Source: Victivallis vadensis (GTDB lineage Bacteria > Verrucomicrobiota > Lentisphaeria > Victivallales > Victivallaceae). Taken from it: DNA of 64,000 nt. The notes under the pieces are model-generated. The model was not told the DNA's origin, searched no databases, and saw only the letters and a program-made list of their open reading frames with translations. Positions 9,616 through 19,400 of this stretch are shown here, piece after piece; position 1 is the first letter of the stretch, and every line of letters starts with the position of its first letter. A program made the translations under genes and the position numbers. The stretch covers positions 1-64,000 of the forward strand of contig NZ_QEKH01000022.1 of the NCBI RefSeq assembly GCF_003096415.1. The letters are read 5' to 3'.

Positions 9616-9850
9616 TCGGCGAGGGGGATGCCTCCGGCGGCCGGGGGCGCTTCGCCCCCCGGTCCCCCCGACCGGCAAGGTGCCGGCGCCGGGTACGGTT
9701 TCGAGTTTTTTGCTGCGCAAAAATCTCAAAACCGGGGTATTACGAATGGGTTGGAATCGTCTATGGGCGATATACGCCACCGGGTGCAGTCCGGGCGGGG
9801 CTGAACGGTCGGCTTCGGTAATCAGGTGAAGCGCCTTGCCGCCGCGAATG
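9616..9850. repeat. Two-hairpin repeat plus long inverted repeat after mutS
   Basis: This gap before ispD has no credible gene. Hairpin H1 (CCGGGGGCG...CGCCCCCCGG) is at 9641-9662 and hairpin H2 (CCGGCA-AGG-TGCCGG) at 9672-9686. An 18-bp inverted repeat (CGGTTTCGAGTTTTTTGC / GCAAAAATCTCAAAACCG, two mismatches) is at 9696-9734. The stretch from 9632 is nearly the same as 28058-28160 read in reverse. A degenerate further copy (CACCGGGTG, later GAAGCGCC) covers about 9780-9840. Confidence 0.75.
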
Positions 9851-9912
9851 CGGCGTGGTTTTCCCGGCAGACGCCGGTATTGATATTGAGAGAAAGAAAA
9901 GCGGATACGGAA

Positions 9913-10596
9913 ATGTACGAGGATACCGGATTTGTGATGGTGGCGGGCGGTTCGGCGCGCCGGTTCGGCGGCGGCAACAAGCTGCTGCTGGAGGCGGGCG
10001 GCCTGCCGGTGTTCCTGCACGGAGTGCGGGAGTTCGCCGGAGCGATGCCGGGTCGTTTTGTGATTGTGACGCCGGCGGATCAGGGAGAGCTCTTCCGTTC
10101 GCTGGCGGAGAAATACTGCCCGGAAGCCCGGATTTTGTGGACGACCGGCGGAGCCGTCCGCAGCGATTCGGTGCGGGCCGGGCTGGCGATGCTGCCGGAT
10201 GGGGTGAAGTTCGTGGCGATTCACGACGCCGCCCGCCCGCTGGCGACCCGGGAACTGCTGGCGAAGGTATTGGAGCGGGCGCGGGAGATCGGCGGCGCGA
10301 TTCCGGGAAAGCCGGTCACCGACACCCTGAAACGGACCGATGGAGAGGGTGTGATTTCCGAAACGGTGGACCGCGCCGACCTGTGGCGGGTGGAAACTCC
10401 GCAGGTGTTCGACGCGGCGAAGCTGAAGCAGGCCTATGAAGCGGCGGCCGGGCGGGAGTTCACCGACGACGCCGGGGTGATGGCGGCGGCGGGTTTCGAC
10501 ACGGCGGTCGTGTTCAATCCCGCCGAAAACCTGAAAATCACCTATGCCGGGGATGCGGCGATTCTCGTCCGGCTGCTGGAGGAACAGGGCCGATGA
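9913..10596 (+). CDS. ispD: 2-C-methyl-D-erythritol 4-phosphate cytidylyltransferase
   Basis: The 227-residue protein has IspD motifs in order: VMVAGGSARRFGGGNK (CTP-binding loop), AIHDAARPL, PVTDTLKRTD, TPQVF, TDDAGVM and NLKITY. It makes CDP-methylerythritol in the non-mevalonate isoprenoid pathway. The start at 9913 puts the nucleotide-binding motif at the usual distance from the N-terminus; no strong ribosome-binding site is seen, and the frame stays open upstream. Its TGA overlaps the ATG of the next gene by 4 bp, so translation is probably coupled. Confidence 0.92.
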   Translation: MYEDTGFVMVAGGSARRFGGGNKLLLEAGGLPVFLHGVREFAGAMPGRFVIVTPADQGELFRSLAEKYCPEARILWTTGGAVRSDSVRAGLAMLPDGVKFVAIHDAARPLATRELLAKVLERAREIGGAIPGKPVTDTLKRTDGEGVISETVDRADLWRVETPQVFDAAKLKQAYEAAAGREFTDDAGVMAAAGFDTAVVFNPAENLKITYAGDAAILVRLLEEQGR

Positions 10597-10991
10597 AGCT
10601 GGCGCGGGCGGCACATCTGGCGCTGGGACGGCGGGGTGAGGCCGCCGCGTGCCGGCTGCTTGAAGCCAAGGGGTTCGATATCCTGGCCCGGAACTGGCGG
10701 GTGAAGGCGGGAGAGCTGGACATCGTGGCGCGCGACGGGGCGAGCGTGGTGTTCGTCGAAGTCAAGACGCTGCACCGGAAAGGATTCTTCCGGCCTCTGG
10801 ACAATCTTTCCGCTCATCAGAAAAAGCGGAATTTCCATGCGGCGCAGTTGTATTTGCGCATGATCGGCGGTACGGGATTGCCAGTGCGCTTCGATCTCGT
10901 GGAGGTGGTGGCTTCGCGCTGGCGGCTCCGGGAGATCCGCCACCACCACGACTATCTGCCGCGCCTGAACTGGAAGGAAATGCCGGGATGA
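10593..10991 (+). CDS. yraN: YraN family protein (UPF0102, endonuclease-like fold)
   Basis: The 132-residue protein matches YraN: LGRRGEAAACRLLEAKGF, then NWRVKAGELDIVARD and VVFVEVKT, the E-(x)-D-...-E-V-K pattern of the restriction-endonuclease-like fold. No cellular role is firmly known. It overlaps both neighbours by 4 bp (ATGA at 10593-10596 and at 10988-10991), so ispD, yraN and comF form a tight operon. Confidence 0.88.
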   Translation: MKLARAAHLALGRRGEAAACRLLEAKGFDILARNWRVKAGELDIVARDGASVVFVEVKTLHRKGFFRPLDNLSAHQKKRNFHAAQLYLRMIGGTGLPVRFDLVEVVASRWRLREIRHHHDYLPRLNWKEMPG

Positions 10992-11704
10992 AGGAGCTGT
11001 TTTTCCGTTTTGCGGCCTGGTTCAATTTGTTTCCCTGCCCGCTGTGCAGGACGGGGGACGGCGGCGGGCGCAACCGGATCTGTCCGGAGTGTCGCAAAGA
11101 GTTCCGGGTGTTCGAAGAGCCGTTCTGCCCGGGCTGCGGCGGCACGCTGGACGGACTGATGGCGGTCTGCGGCAAATGCCTGGCCGAGGAGAAGCGCCCG
11201 TGGGTCGGGGCGCGGACGCTGTTCGAATACCGGGGAGCGGCCCGGCGGATGCTGCATGAGTTCAAATTCGGGGGGCGCCCGGAATTGGCGAGGCCACTGG
11301 GGGAACTGGCGGCGGAAGCATTGCAGGGGGCGAAATTCTCCCCGGAACTGGTCGTGCCGGTTCCGCTGCATCCACTGCGGCTCTATGGGCGCGGCTACAA
11401 TCAGGCCGGGCTTTTCGCCGAGGTTGCGGCAAGGACACTGCATGCGAAATACTGCGATGCATTGAGCCGGGCGAAGCGGACGAGGAAGCAATCGAGCCTG
11501 AACAAGGAGGCGCGCCGCCGCAATCCGGCCGGGGCGTTCCGGGTTCGCACCCCGGAAGCAATCCGCGGGAAACGGATCCTGCTGGTGGACGATGTATTCA
11601 CGACCGGGGCGACGCTGGCCGCCGCAGCGAAAACGCTGCTGGCGGCGGGTTCCGGGCCGGTGTTCATCCTGACGGCGGCCCGGACTCCGGCCTACCGCCG
11701 GTGA
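10988..11704 (+). CDS. ComF family phosphoribosyltransferase-like protein
   Basis: The 238-residue protein has an N-terminal double zinc-ribbon (CPLC, CPEC, CPGC, CGKC) and a C-terminal phosphoribosyltransferase domain with the PRPP-binding motif RILLVDDVFTTGAT. This is the ComF/GntX architecture. ComF proteins are linked to DNA uptake in competent bacteria, but the biochemical activity is uncertain. It is the last gene of the ispD operon and precedes the tRNA-Val promoter. Confidence 0.88.
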   Translation: MKELFFRFAAWFNLFPCPLCRTGDGGGRNRICPECRKEFRVFEEPFCPGCGGTLDGLMAVCGKCLAEEKRPWVGARTLFEYRGAARRMLHEFKFGGRPELARPLGELAAEALQGAKFSPELVVPVPLHPLRLYGRGYNQAGLFAEVAARTLHAKYCDALSRAKRTRKQSSLNKEARRRNPAGAFRVRTPEAIRGKRILLVDDVFTTGATLAAAAKTLLAAGSGPVFILTAARTPAYRR

Positions 11705-11730
11705 AAATTCCGCAAACTTGCTTCAGCCGC

Positions 11731-11759
11731 TTGATATTGCCGTAAGCCGGTGATATATT
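11731..11759 (+). promoter_or_regulatory. Promoter of tRNA-Val
   Basis: TTGATA at 11731-11736, a 17-bp spacer and TATATT at 11754-11759 lie 16 bp before the tRNA 5' end. Confidence 0.7.
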
Positions 11760-11775
11760 TTAAAACATTCTTTTC

Positions 11776-11852
<77 letters not shown>

Positions 11853-11856
11853 TCCT

Positions 11857-12235
11857 TCGCTCGATGAAGTCGAGCTACGGATGGCAAGCCCTCCTTTTTG
11901 CGAGCGAAAGCGAGTGAAAAGGATGAGCGCAGACAGGAGTACCCGCAGGGGAAGGATGTCCTCCATAGCGCGTAGCGCGTCGGAGGACCGGCAAGCCCTC
12001 CTTTTCGTGAGTGAAAGCGAGAAAAAGGATGAGCGCAGACAGGAGTACCCGCAGGGGAAGGATGTCCTCCATAGCGCGTAGCGCGTCGGAGGACCGGCAA
12101 GCCCTCCTTTTCGTGAGCGAAAGCGAGAAAAAGGATGAGCGCAGACAGGAGTACCCGCAGGGGAAGGATGTCCTCCATAGCGCGTAGCGCGTCGGAGGGC
12201 CGGCAAGCCATTCTTTTCTGCGAGCCAGGCGAAAT
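11857..12235. repeat. Three tandem 106-bp repeats downstream of tRNA-Val
   Basis: Near-identical units begin at CAAGCCCTCC: 11885 (107 bp), 11992 (106 bp) and 12098 (106 bp), with a partial fourth from 12204. Each contains GGATGAGCGCAGACAGGAG, then ATAGCGCGTAGCGCGTCGGAGG. A diverged half unit (CTTCGCTCGATGAAGTCGAG) lies between the tRNA and the first unit. Open frames through the array merely reflect the repeat and are not called as genes. From 12236 to 12432 there is no gene; CGCTTT-CGC-AAAGCG at 12258-12272 is a small hairpin. Confidence 0.9.
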
Positions 12236-12432
12236 TATCTCAATCCGGCAGCGGTCACGCTTTCGCAAAGCGTCACTTTCTGTTCAAGTCGTTGATAGAT
12301 TCATTATAAAGCTCGAACCGGCTTTGTGAAAGTTCAAGATTCTTGCCATGAGTATGTTTATATTGGGCTACTGGTTTATTATCAATAAGTTAAGCTGGTC
12401 TTATCACCTTGGGGGATTCGCATCTTTCGGTT

Positions 12433-15400
12433 TCAATATAGTTTGAAGGTTCTGATTTCAAAGGGGTGAAAAGAGATGGTGGTCAGGCCTGCCTCCGGGA
12501 GAATTTCCCGGCCATCTTCCCATTCCAGCAGCGAAGTCTCCACAAGCCGGTATGACGTTCGGATGACCGCCTGCGAGTAACGGCCGCTCCGCTCGATAAG
12601 GCGCATTACCAGGCAGGAACCCTGTTGGGCCTTCTTCAGGGCACTCAACTCCACATGCTCTGATTCGATTGCAACCGGCAACTGCGGAGTTCCGCTCCGG
12701 CCGTCGAAGCGGAATGGGGGCCGATTCAGCTGTTGCGCTTCCAGGCGGACGGCCGAGGATACCGCATCTCCCGGATGCGGCAGAAAACTGTAAGTGAAGC
12801 ACTGCTCTCCGCGGTCCGCTTCCCAGTCCGGGAACTTCGGGGCGCGCAGCAGGGCGAGATCAATCGTATTTCCCTGCAGTCTGCAACCGTACTTGCAGTC
12901 ATTCAGCAGGGCCGCTCCGAAGTCGGGTTCAGAAAGGTCCGCGTACTTGTGAATTGCGACTTCAAAGCGTGCCCTGTCCCAGCTGGTGTTGGTGTGCGTT
13001 GGACGCCGGATGAAGCCGAAGGGAATGTCGGCGGTGCTTTCCGCCGCCTGAACCGTTACCGGGAAGGCGACGCGCAGCAGCTTTCTCGCCTCACGCCAGT
13101 CGACGGTGGTCACGAAGTCGAGACGGCGGGAAGATGTTCCGAGAATCACACGCTGAACAATGGTGGAACAACCGATTTTCAAATGAAATTCGGCTGTGTC
13201 GCGCACACTCCCGCGTGTGATGCGGCAGGGAGCTTCGGCGCGCACCTTCGCGCAGGGGCGGTTCCGGTAGGAATCGTCGATATTCCACGCTTCATAAACG
13301 GCGGGGCGGTCGACGTAAAGGGTGAAGGCGTTGCCGCAGGCACCGGAGGGGATGAATTCCCGCTGCAATTCCTTGTCGAACGCGGAAATCAGCTGGCCGC
13401 AGGAATCGAAGCGGTAACGGATGAATTGGTTTTCCAAAACGGGTGACTTCTCTTCTTCCGCCCGGAGGTGTTCTGCCCGGCCGATCCGCCGGAGTGTGAC
13501 GAAACCCAGCGGCGGGACGGTGAGCGCCGCAGCGTACCGCCTGTTTCCTTCCCGCTGGACGGGTACGCGGACTCCGTCCCCGGCCAGGCCCGCTCCGTCC
13601 CAGTCCGCCGGGAGTTCGACCGAACCGCGGAATTCCGTGTTCAGGGAGTTGAAAAACGTCACGCATTCCGTGTCGGGCTTCAGGAGCCGGGCTGCGGCTT
13701 CCATCCGCAATCGCATCAGGGTGGCGCGGGCATCGGCGTACTCTTTTTCGGTATTCTCATACACGTCGCGAATGGAAGAACCGGGCAGAATATCATGAAA
13801 TTGATTGAGCAGGATGATCTTCCAGACCCGGTCCAATTCTCCGGCCGGATATTGATCCGGAGGCAACGCGCTCCACAATATCTCGGTCGCGGCGATTTGC
13901 TCTTCCAGCTTCCGGTTGCTCCTCTTGGCGCGGGCCTGACTGGTCAGGGTGCCGCGATGGTTTTCCAGATAGAGTTCGCCACTCCAGGAAGGCAGCGAGT
14001 CGGCGCACCGGCTCAGACGTTCAAAGAACGCATCGGCCCGCCCGAAGCGGAACTTCGGCGTCCCCTCCAGATTTTTCAGCCGGAGCGCCCTTTCCAGATA
14101 CTCCTCCTTGGGGCCGCCTCCGCCGTCTCCGATCCCGAAGAGGCTCAGGAACTCATCGGTCACCGTGTTTTCGTTGAACCGGTTTTCCGCCGGAATCAGC
14201 TCGGAAGGCCTGACGAAGGCGATATAGCTGTCTTCCGGCAGGAAATGGGTCAGAAGTTCGCTTCCGTCGATGCCGCGCCAATGGAAGGCGTGATAGGGGA
14301 AACGGTTGGTTTGGTTCCAGGACATTTTCTGGCACACGAAATTCGGGCATCCGGCGAGGCGGGCGATCTGCGGCAGAGAAGCCGGACAGCCGAATATATC
14401 CGGCAGCCACAGGTTCTTCACTTCGATTCCGAACTCATCCCGGAAGAAATTCTTGCCGTAGAGAAACTGGCGGACCAGCGATTCGCCGCCCGACAGATTG
14501 CAGTCGGCTTCAATCCACATTCCTCCGAGCAGTTCCCAGCGGCCGGAGCGCACGGACTGCCGCACTTTTTCATAAAGTGCCGGGTAGTGCTCCCGGACAA
14601 AGAGGTAGTGCAGCGGCGACGAGGCGCCGAATACGTAATCCGGATATTTTTCCAGCAGGTCGATCTGGTTGGCGAAGGTCCGGCCGCATTTGCGGACCGT
14701 CTCCCGGACCGGCCACATGAAGCCGGTATCGATATGTGCGTGTCCCAATCCGGTTACGGTCATCGAGCTCGAACACGCCGGACGCGCCAGTTCCGGAGCC
14801 AGCTCGGCCCGCGCCCTGGCCGCGTTTCCCGGCTCCTCCGCAAAGATGTCCGCAGCGCGGCTGACGGCGGCCAGGATCAGATCGCTGCGGCGGGAGCGGG
14901 CCGGCAAAACCTTCAGCAGGTCCAGCAGAATCTCCAGATCAAGCGACAATTGCCAGAGTTCGTGGTTGAAACAGCCGATCCGCATTGTCGCGGCAACGGC
15001 TCTGAACCGGCCGTAAGGGTTCTGTTCTCCCAATTCCGGGTCACTGTCGGGAAGCAGCCCGTGAACGACGTTGCCCGCGGCCTCCACCAGGAATTCGGCC
15101 TGTCGCCCGGCGGGACAATCGGGAAGACGGTAAATCTCCTTGCGGAAATCCGGGCCGAGCAGCGAGCCCGCGCTGAAGGCGAACTGCGGCACGCCGTCCC
15201 GGTCGAACAACAGGGCTTCTCCGCCCAGATTCAGGCGGAGCGCCAGTTGCCGTCCGGTCCAATCGGCCGGAATTTCCGCATGAAGGCGGAACCAGCCGGA
15301 TTCCCATGCTCCCCCCCAGCTTTCCCCCTCGGAAATCGGCCGGTATTTTCCTGCCGCCGCCAGTTGAAACGGCACCGGTTCAACGGAATGAAACACCTCC

Positions 15401-15498
15401 GCCTTCAGCGGGATGGTTTCACCCAGCAGATGGCGCGATACGCGTTCGTGGAATTTAACGGCATACGCGTATTTGCAATCGTACTCTTTTGGCTGCAT
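12433..15498 (-). CDS. GH38 alpha-mannosidase (cassette B)
   Basis: The 1021-residue protein has GH38 hallmarks: the zinc-binding GHAHID motif at about residues 252-257, ELLGGMWIEAD, and WLPDIFG with the likely nucleophile Asp367. The C-terminal half is the beta-rich GH38 region. GH38 enzymes release alpha-linked mannose, for example from N-glycans or alpha-mannans. No signal peptide is visible, so it may be cytoplasmic, unlike its cassette partners. The start at 15498 was preferred to an ATG at 15513 because GGAG lies 9 nt upstream. It is the last gene of the operon from 21990. Confidence 0.88.
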   Translation of the reverse strand: MQPKEYDCKYAYAVKFHERVSRHLLGETIPLKAEVFHSVEPVPFQLAAAGKYRPISEGESWGGAWESGWFRLHAEIPADWTGRQLALRLNLGGEALLFDRDGVPQFAFSAGSLLGPDFRKEIYRLPDCPAGRQAEFLVEAAGNVVHGLLPDSDPELGEQNPYGRFRAVAATMRIGCFNHELWQLSLDLEILLDLLKVLPARSRRSDLILAAVSRAADIFAEEPGNAARARAELAPELARPACSSSMTVTGLGHAHIDTGFMWPVRETVRKCGRTFANQIDLLEKYPDYVFGASSPLHYLFVREHYPALYEKVRQSVRSGRWELLGGMWIEADCNLSGGESLVRQFLYGKNFFRDEFGIEVKNLWLPDIFGCPASLPQIARLAGCPNFVCQKMSWNQTNRFPYHAFHWRGIDGSELLTHFLPEDSYIAFVRPSELIPAENRFNENTVTDEFLSLFGIGDGGGGPKEEYLERALRLKNLEGTPKFRFGRADAFFERLSRCADSLPSWSGELYLENHRGTLTSQARAKRSNRKLEEQIAATEILWSALPPDQYPAGELDRVWKIILLNQFHDILPGSSIRDVYENTEKEYADARATLMRLRMEAAARLLKPDTECVTFFNSLNTEFRGSVELPADWDGAGLAGDGVRVPVQREGNRRYAAALTVPPLGFVTLRRIGRAEHLRAEEEKSPVLENQFIRYRFDSCGQLISAFDKELQREFIPSGACGNAFTLYVDRPAVYEAWNIDDSYRNRPCAKVRAEAPCRITRGSVRDTAEFHLKIGCSTIVQRVILGTSSRRLDFVTTVDWREARKLLRVAFPVTVQAAESTADIPFGFIRRPTHTNTSWDRARFEVAIHKYADLSEPDFGAALLNDCKYGCRLQGNTIDLALLRAPKFPDWEADRGEQCFTYSFLPHPGDAVSSAVRLEAQQLNRPPFRFDGRSGTPQLPVAIESEHVELSALKKAQQGSCLVMRLIERSGRYSQAVIRTSYRLVETSLLEWEDGREILPEAGLTTISFHPFEIRTFKLY

Positions 15499-15562
15499 GT
15501 TCGGCAACTCCATATTATGGTTGGATTGTTCGGCGGCCGCCGGAACCGGGATGGCCCGGCGG

Positions 15563-16432
15563 TCAGCGCGTCAGAATGAATTCCGCATATCCGTAGAGGT
15601 TATGGCCGTCATAGAGAAGCGGATACGGCGAGGTTTTCACCGGCGGGCTGCCGGATTCTCCGTTCCAGTCGCACCGGACCAGCGCAAGGCGGACCCGGTT
15701 CCCGGGGACGGCTTCGCGTTTTTCCCAGAGTCCGGCGAGCTTGTTCCAGGGAATGGAGCAGGTCACGAAATAACCGTCCGGGGTCAGTCCCGCGGCGGCG
15801 GTGAATTCCGGTCCGCGCCGGTCGATGCCGTAATGGACGATTCCCTCTTCGGTCCGCAGGTGGTATATGGAACGTTTCCCGCCATGCGGCGTGACCAGAT
15901 ATTCCGCATAGAGCATCAGCGGGATATCCGGCCATAGGAAAAGCTCAATGCAATCCCCTTCCCAGAGCTGTTTGCGCGATGAAACCGGGGCGGGATCGAC
16001 GCATTCGACCCGGACTTCCAGTGTTTCCGGAGTCCAGCCCAGGAACCATCGCGTTCCGCCTGCTCCCGCCGTTTGTCCCAGTGGAAACGCCCGGTCAAAC
16101 TTCAAAGCGTGCGTCCACTCTCCGGCGGAAATCCGCGGCAGATTATAGCGGGGCGGCTTCAGGCGCCAGTTCAAACCGCTCCGGATGTCGCATAACAGGG
16201 CTTTCACGCTCCTTTCCGCCTCCGCCTCCGGTATGCGCGGAATATCGGTGCCGAGCCACGAACGGATCGCCCTGCCGGTTTCCCGGTCGCGGATGATTTT
16301 ATCCGTTGCGAATTGGGCAGGCGTTCCCTTGCCGGTGCGGTAGGCTTCCTCCAGCAGCTTTGCCCTGCCGTCGGAGGCGCAGCCGGCTGACAGGAGAATC
16401 CCGCAGGCGGCGAGCGGTACGTATCGCTTCAT
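15563..16432 (-). CDS. CBM9/DOMON-like carbohydrate-binding lipoprotein (cassette B)
   Basis: The 289-residue protein has a lipoprotein signal (MKRYVPLAACGILLSAGCAS, Cys at residue 18). The body resembles carbohydrate-binding family 9-like beta-sandwich domains: ALKFDRAFPLG, FLGWTPETLEVRVEC, WEGDCIELFLWPD and CSIPWNKL. It probably binds glycan at the cell surface for the neighbouring enzymes. Its ATG overlaps the TGA of the upstream giant gene by 4 bp (16429-16432). An open frame extends upstream, but the lipoprotein signal fixes the start. Confidence 0.72.
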   Translation of the reverse strand: MKRYVPLAACGILLSAGCASDGRAKLLEEAYRTGKGTPAQFATDKIIRDRETGRAIRSWLGTDIPRIPEAEAERSVKALLCDIRSGLNWRLKPPRYNLPRISAGEWTHALKFDRAFPLGQTAGAGGTRWFLGWTPETLEVRVECVDPAPVSSRKQLWEGDCIELFLWPDIPLMLYAEYLVTPHGGKRSIYHLRTEEGIVHYGIDRRGPEFTAAAGLTPDGYFVTCSIPWNKLAGLWEKREAVPGNRVRLALVRCDWNGESGSPPVKTSPYPLLYDGHNLYGYAEFILTR

Positions 16433-19400
16433 CTGACTTGCCCTGTGAGTGTCGCGCCGCCTTTGATCCGGAATGTGCGGAGCTGGTAGGGCGCCAGTTC
16501 CAGCCGCAGCGGCGAGGGCAGTTTCCGTCCCGAAGCGGTATCTTCCGCCGCCGTGGCGTCGAAACGCAGTTCGGCGCAGGCGGGGCGATCGTCGGTGTTG
16601 ACCGCGTAAAACCAGGTGTCCCCCTGAAAGGAGAGCGTCCGGAGCTTCACGGTTTCCGAATTCAGCGGCTGCTCGCGGAACGGCAGGGCCGGAAGAGACC
16701 GGAACGCCCGGCTGAAGGCGGCCAGGGCGGTGTCCATGCCGTAGGTGCCGATCAGGTATCCTCCTTTGGAGACATTCATGTAATCGGCGTAGCGCAACGG
16801 CAGCACATAGTGCTTCATCGCATGAAATCCGGCCGGATTCAGCGTCGAGGCGCGCCACGGTTTCTCATTGAGCCACGAAGCCTTCAGCCGGTTGGGCTTG
16901 TCACTCCAGTGGTTCTGGAACGTCGAACCGATCGCGGATTCCCAATAGCGGTCGTGCATGTGAAGCCAGGAGCGTCCGGGATTCATCATGAAATTGTAAC
17001 ACTCCCGGGTGTCGAAGAACTCGCGGAGCCGTTTCCGCCGCTCCGGGGACATCTTCCGGTCGGAGTAAAAACGGTGGTCGGCGGGGAAAACCGTTTGGCC
17101 CGTGATGATCCGCGTTCCGGAGAAGCAGTGCAGGTCCAACCCCATTTCCGCCAGCTGTTTTTGCGCGAAATCCCGATCGGTGTAATTCGCGTTCCCGTAC
17201 AGGTTGCCTCCCTCCATCGGCAGGAGCACCAGCCGCAGGTCGGGGCGGGCCTGGCGGACCATTGAATCAACTTTCCTGTAGAACGCGGCGAGTTTCCCGC
17301 AGCGCCAGCGGATCCAGCTCTGCCGGGCATTCTTTAAAATCCATTCCGCGTACAGCTTTCCCCGCGTGGGGGCCTCGCGGTTGACGGGGACGGCGATCCC
17401 GGTATCACGGGAAAAGGCTTCCACTGCGTAATCGTTGTAACCGGCTTCGAGACTTCCGAAGGAGTGCAGCGAATGCAGCGACAGGTGCATCACGATTCCC
17501 TTGAATGAGGGATGCTTCGTTCCGGTCTCCAGAATTCGCCGCAGGTCGGCGAAAAACTCCGCCTGAACCGCCGGATGCAGGATGTTATAGTTGGGCGGCG
17601 TGCCGTGCCACCCGGTATTGGGCCGTCCGGAAGCGAGGATGGAAAACGGCGAGGAAAGCAGGCTGCCGTCACTTTGCTGTTCCGCCGGAACCGATTTTAC
17701 CGGACAGGCCTTGAGGTTGTGCTGGTTGACGGTTCCCATGAACTGCAACCCGGCCCGGTCGAATTTCTCAAGGAAGCCGTCCAGGAATGTGTCCGCGTGC
17801 ATCCGGGGATTGTATTCGCCGTCGATGTATCCCTGATACCAGACGAGAGGATAGGCCAGCATATTCTGGCCGCTGTATTTCATATAGGCGACCAGCTTGT
17901 CGAGCATATTCTCGAAGCCGGGCATCCGCGAGGCCGCCGTTTCGAAGGCGCTGTTGACTGCCGGGTCCTCGAAATAGAGGACCACATTCCGGGTCTGTCC
18001 GTTCACGGCGGGGGCCGGGCGGTCCGGCGATATCGGGAGCTTGCCGTCTTTCGGTTCATATATCCGGATTTCTCCGGCCGCGGCGGGGAGCCCTTCCCGG
18101 GCGGTCATGAAAATGGCGGTTACATCGTCCGACAGCGCGAAGAACACATTGCGCTGCGTCAGCATTTTGCCGGTGTTGCGGTATTCGTCGCCGCTGCAAT
18201 AGCCGACGTTGAAGGTTGCAAGGTGCGAGGCGGAATTCTGGACGATCACGTCGCAGGTACGCACTGCGTCATCCGGGTAATCGAATTCCAGAAAATAGAT
18301 CGCGGGAGCCTTGGGGAGGCGCAGCCGGACGGCGAAACGGTCGCCGCGTTCTTTGCCCGCTTCCAGATAGGGCTTGCCGTCGCAGCGCTTGCGCACCGTT
18401 TCGCCGATCGATGCGAAGCGGCTGTCGCCCAGATCGGGATCCGGCAGGATGCGGAGGATTTCTTGGGGGGCCTCCTGAGTTTCGGTCAGGAAAGGATTCT
18501 CCCGGCGGAATGCGAACAGGGGCTCTTCTTCGGTCATTCCCCCGGCTGTGACGCGCAACGTATAGGTTTCGCCGGCAGTGCTTTTCCGGCTGGAGGTTTC
18601 GGAGAGGTGGAGCTTTTCGCCTTGGCGGAGCCTGTCCGGGGACTCCCCTGAGGCTGCGGTTTCTCCTGCCGAATTCAGAATTTGCCACTTCACCTGGGAA
18701 AGCGGGGCGCGGGCGGTCAATTCACAATCGGCGACGAGCGGAGCGTCCGGCGAAAAGTAGCGTTTCCGCACTTCCAGATCAAACGTCAGGCGCCTGTCGC
18801 TTTCGCGCCGGATCTCTTCGGGTGATAATTCGTAAGAGAAGATTTTCACCTCGTCGATCAGCCCGTCCGCCTGCTGCCTGCCGTGATGGTTGCCGATGAA
18901 GAGACTTTTGAGCGGCACACGGTCGAACTGCGGAACCTGCGGCCGCCTGACCAGCGGCGAATGTTCGTCGCCGGGACTCGCAAGGCTCTTTGCGTTCATA
19001 TAAATTTTTTGCCCGTGCTCCTCATCCCACGTCATGCACAGATGGTTCCAGTTGCGGTTCCGGATCGGGGAAAAGGAGAACACGTAACGGTCCTTTTTAT
19101 CCGAGAGGTCGCCGCGCAGGAAACCGCCGTACGCCCAGAACCAGATCGCGCCGGAACCGGCCCGGGGATCGGGCTGTTCCGTCATGACCAGTTGCCGCCA
19201 CTCGTCCGCCGGGCTGGCGAAATCGACCGGACAGTCCCATTCCGGCTTGAACCAGAGTGAGATGGTACCGCGCTCCGGACGCATGTTGTTTGCCAGCGCG
19301 AATTCCAGCGCGCCTCGGTTCCGGTGGTTGATCCGCAGGGCCTTGCCGAACAGTCCGTCCGCGAATTCCAGGCGTTCCGCCCGTACCGGCCGGCCGTCGC

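Noticed and set aside
7948-10614. Long 888-codon minus-strand frame opposite mutS and ispD
   Set aside because: It is a shadow frame in GC-rich DNA. mutS and ispD carry all conserved motifs on the plus strand and the antisense product resembles nothing.
11857-12235. CRISPR array
   Set aside because: The units are contiguous 106-bp repeats without unique spacers, and no cas genes are nearby.
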